Source of the DNA: Nocardia puris
GTDB taxonomy: Bacteria > Actinomycetota > Actinomycetes > Mycobacteriales > Mycobacteriaceae
Length of the DNA stretch: 64,000 nucleotides
Assembly: GCF_003315035.1 (NCBI RefSeq)
Contig: NZ_QNRE01000003.1
Span: forward strand, 310,001 to 374,000
Direction: 5' to 3'
Shown: positions 63,268 through 64,000 of the stretch, piece after piece
Layout: every line of letters starts with the position of its first letter
Numbering within the stretch: position 1 is the stretch's first letter
Made by a program: the position numbers and the translations under genes
Notes under the pieces: generated by a model
The model's input: the letters and a program-made list of their open reading frames with translations, nothing else
What the model was told of the DNA's origin: nothing
Databases searched by the model: none

Positions 63268-63627
63268 ATGGCCACTGTCGCACGTCAGGTCCGGTCCGGC
63301 CGCTCCGTCCGGAGCAGGCATTCGCACCGATCGATCCTCTCGATCCGGTCGGAAGGCTCGATCCTGTCCATCGGCTCGGCCTACTCGATCCTGTCCATCG
63401 GCAGCGTGGGCTCGGTGCTGTCGATCGGCTCGGTGGGCTCGTTCGCCTCGGTGATCTCCTCGGGCTCGTTCGTCAGCCTGGGGTCGGCGCTGTCGGGGCT
63501 TTCGCGCTGGTCACTGCTGTCCTGGCTGGGCAACCACGACGCCCCCGACACCCGGCCGACGCTGCGCGTGGTGCCCGACGACGAGCCGGACCTGCGGGTC
63601 GACCCGGCCTGCCACTGCCAGACCTAG
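63268..63627 (+). CDS. Ser-rich protein with 9-residue tandem repeats
   Basis: A 119-aa protein. Residues 22-86 consist of seven tandem 9-residue units: SILSIRSEG, SILSIGSAY, SILSIGSVG, SVLSIGSVG, SFASVISSG, SFVSLGSAL, SGLSRWSLL. Ser is at positions 1, 4 and 7, with hydrophobic residues between. This periodicity suits a beta-solenoid-like stack or an amphipathic surface patch. An Arg-rich N-terminus and an acidic C-terminus ending in CHCQT frame it. There is no signal peptide. TAGACC is 6 nt before the ATG. Function unknown. Confidence 0.75.
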   Translation: MATVARQVRSGRSVRSRHSHRSILSIRSEGSILSIGSAYSILSIGSVGSVLSIGSVGSFASVISSGSFVSLGSALSGLSRWSLLSWLGNHDAPDTRPTLRVVPDDEPDLRVDPACHCQT

Positions 63628-63631
63628 GGAT

Positions 63632-64000
63632 TCACCACTGCCCGTATTCGGGCTTCAGGATGTTGTTGAGATCGATGCCGATGCCGTCGATGGCGCGCTT
63701 GTCGATCTCGAATTGGTGCAGGTGCGCGGCCGGGTGCACATAGCCCTTGGGCGTGCCCCAATTGTGCTGCCAGAACCAGGAACCCAGCCCGGCGGCGCGG
63801 GCCAGGTCGATGGTGGGAGTGTTGGCGTAGACGCCCACGTTCCGCTTGCCGAGCACCGCCTCCCAGCCCAGCAGATACGGCGCGATCATGGTCGCGAATT
63901 CGACGGCCGTCGGGTTGTCGTCGATGGAGGCGTAGATGGGCCGATCCTCCGGTCCGCCCGCGGCCAGATGCAATTCCAATCCGCGTTCGGCGTGCTTCTT
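63632..64000 (-). CDS. DUF1906 (glycoside-hydrolase-like) protein, 5-prime end outside the window
   Basis: The last 122 codons of a larger gene running off the right edge. It has RPIYASIDDNPTAVEFATMI, APYLLGWEAVLGKRNVGVYA and WFWQHNWGTPKGYVHPAAHL, ending FEIDKRAIDGIGIDLNNILK and PEYGQW. This matches the C-terminal half of the DUF1906 / Rv2525c-like glycoside-hydrolase-like TIM-barrel domain, exported in mycobacteria via Tat and linked to cell wall integrity. The signal peptide and N-terminal barrel are not visible. In-frame reading continues to position 64000 (KKHAERGLELHL). Confidence 0.85.
   Translation of the reverse strand, partial: KKHAERGLELHLAAGGPEDRPIYASIDDNPTAVEFATMIAPYLLGWEAVLGKRNVGVYANTPTIDLARAAGLGSWFWQHNWGTPKGYVHPAAHLHQFEIDKRAIDGIGIDLNNILKPEYGQW

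Overview
The window is a high-GC (about 70 percent by eye) actinobacterial chromosome segment, most likely from Nocardia or a close relative in the Mycobacteriales. The reasons are inference from gene content and order: mycothiol (mshB), F420 (fbiC), PIM/LAM (pimE, lpqW) and methylglucose lipopolysaccharide (gpgS) genes occur together with sigE-rseA-htrA-tatB, and much of the gene order recalls, from memory, the Rv1165 to Rv1233 stretch of Mycobacterium tuberculosis, broken into rearranged blocks. I see no rRNA, tRNA, CRISPR array, insertion sequence or prophage.

Left edge (1-5.5 kb) is accessory. It has a DUF3558 lipoprotein, a small helical protein and the truncated start of a third gene, together resembling an exported-effector locus. 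A HEAT-type protein follows, overlapped by a frameshifted small gene, then a small secreted protein and an alpha/beta-hydrolase/GbsR-type regulator pair whose start codon sits on a 22-bp palindrome.

Core block 1 (5.7-16.2 kb): citrate-lyase-like aldolase, general stress protein and SUFU-domain protein on minus. On plus are an MgtE-like intracellular protein, a DUF1003 protein, two tandem lytic transglycosylases (the second behind a structured leader), Mrp, a DivIVA-domain protein, tagA, a 55-aa DUF3117 protein and an RlmA-type methyltransferase. Block 2 (16.4-24.9 kb): divergent glgA/glgC, an O-methyltransferase, and the envelope-stress set sigE-rseA-htrA followed by tatB, then an autoregulated-looking HTH protein with an unrecognised effector domain.

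Block 3 (25.2-38.4 kb): xdhC, the gpgS-folP2-fadD6 group, two overlapping LOG-family genes, dapE and divergent dapD (lysine/peptidoglycan diaminopimelate), a frameshifted unknown gene, a PPOX protein, fadD36, an MpaB-type oxygenase and a Uma2 nuclease-like protein. Block 4 (38.5-48.5 kb): TetR regulator, proline catabolism (putB-pruA), dapC-fdxC, fbiC, and two PH-domain membrane proteins. Block 5 (48.5-62.2 kb): a sugar ABC importer with a ROK repressor and a palindromic operator, small membrane and 52-aa genes, an asparagine-type permease, mshB-lpqW-typA, a 58-aa Lys/Cys-rich protein, pterin dehydratase and pimE. The right edge has a secreted Ala/Pro-rich protein, a Ser-rich protein built of 9-residue repeats, and a truncated DUF1906 gene.

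A pattern across the window: at least fourteen genes have a TANNNT -10 hexamer 5 to 8 nt before the start codon, which implies leaderless mRNAs. Genes inside operons instead show 4-nt ATGA/GTGA overlaps or Shine-Dalgarno sites.
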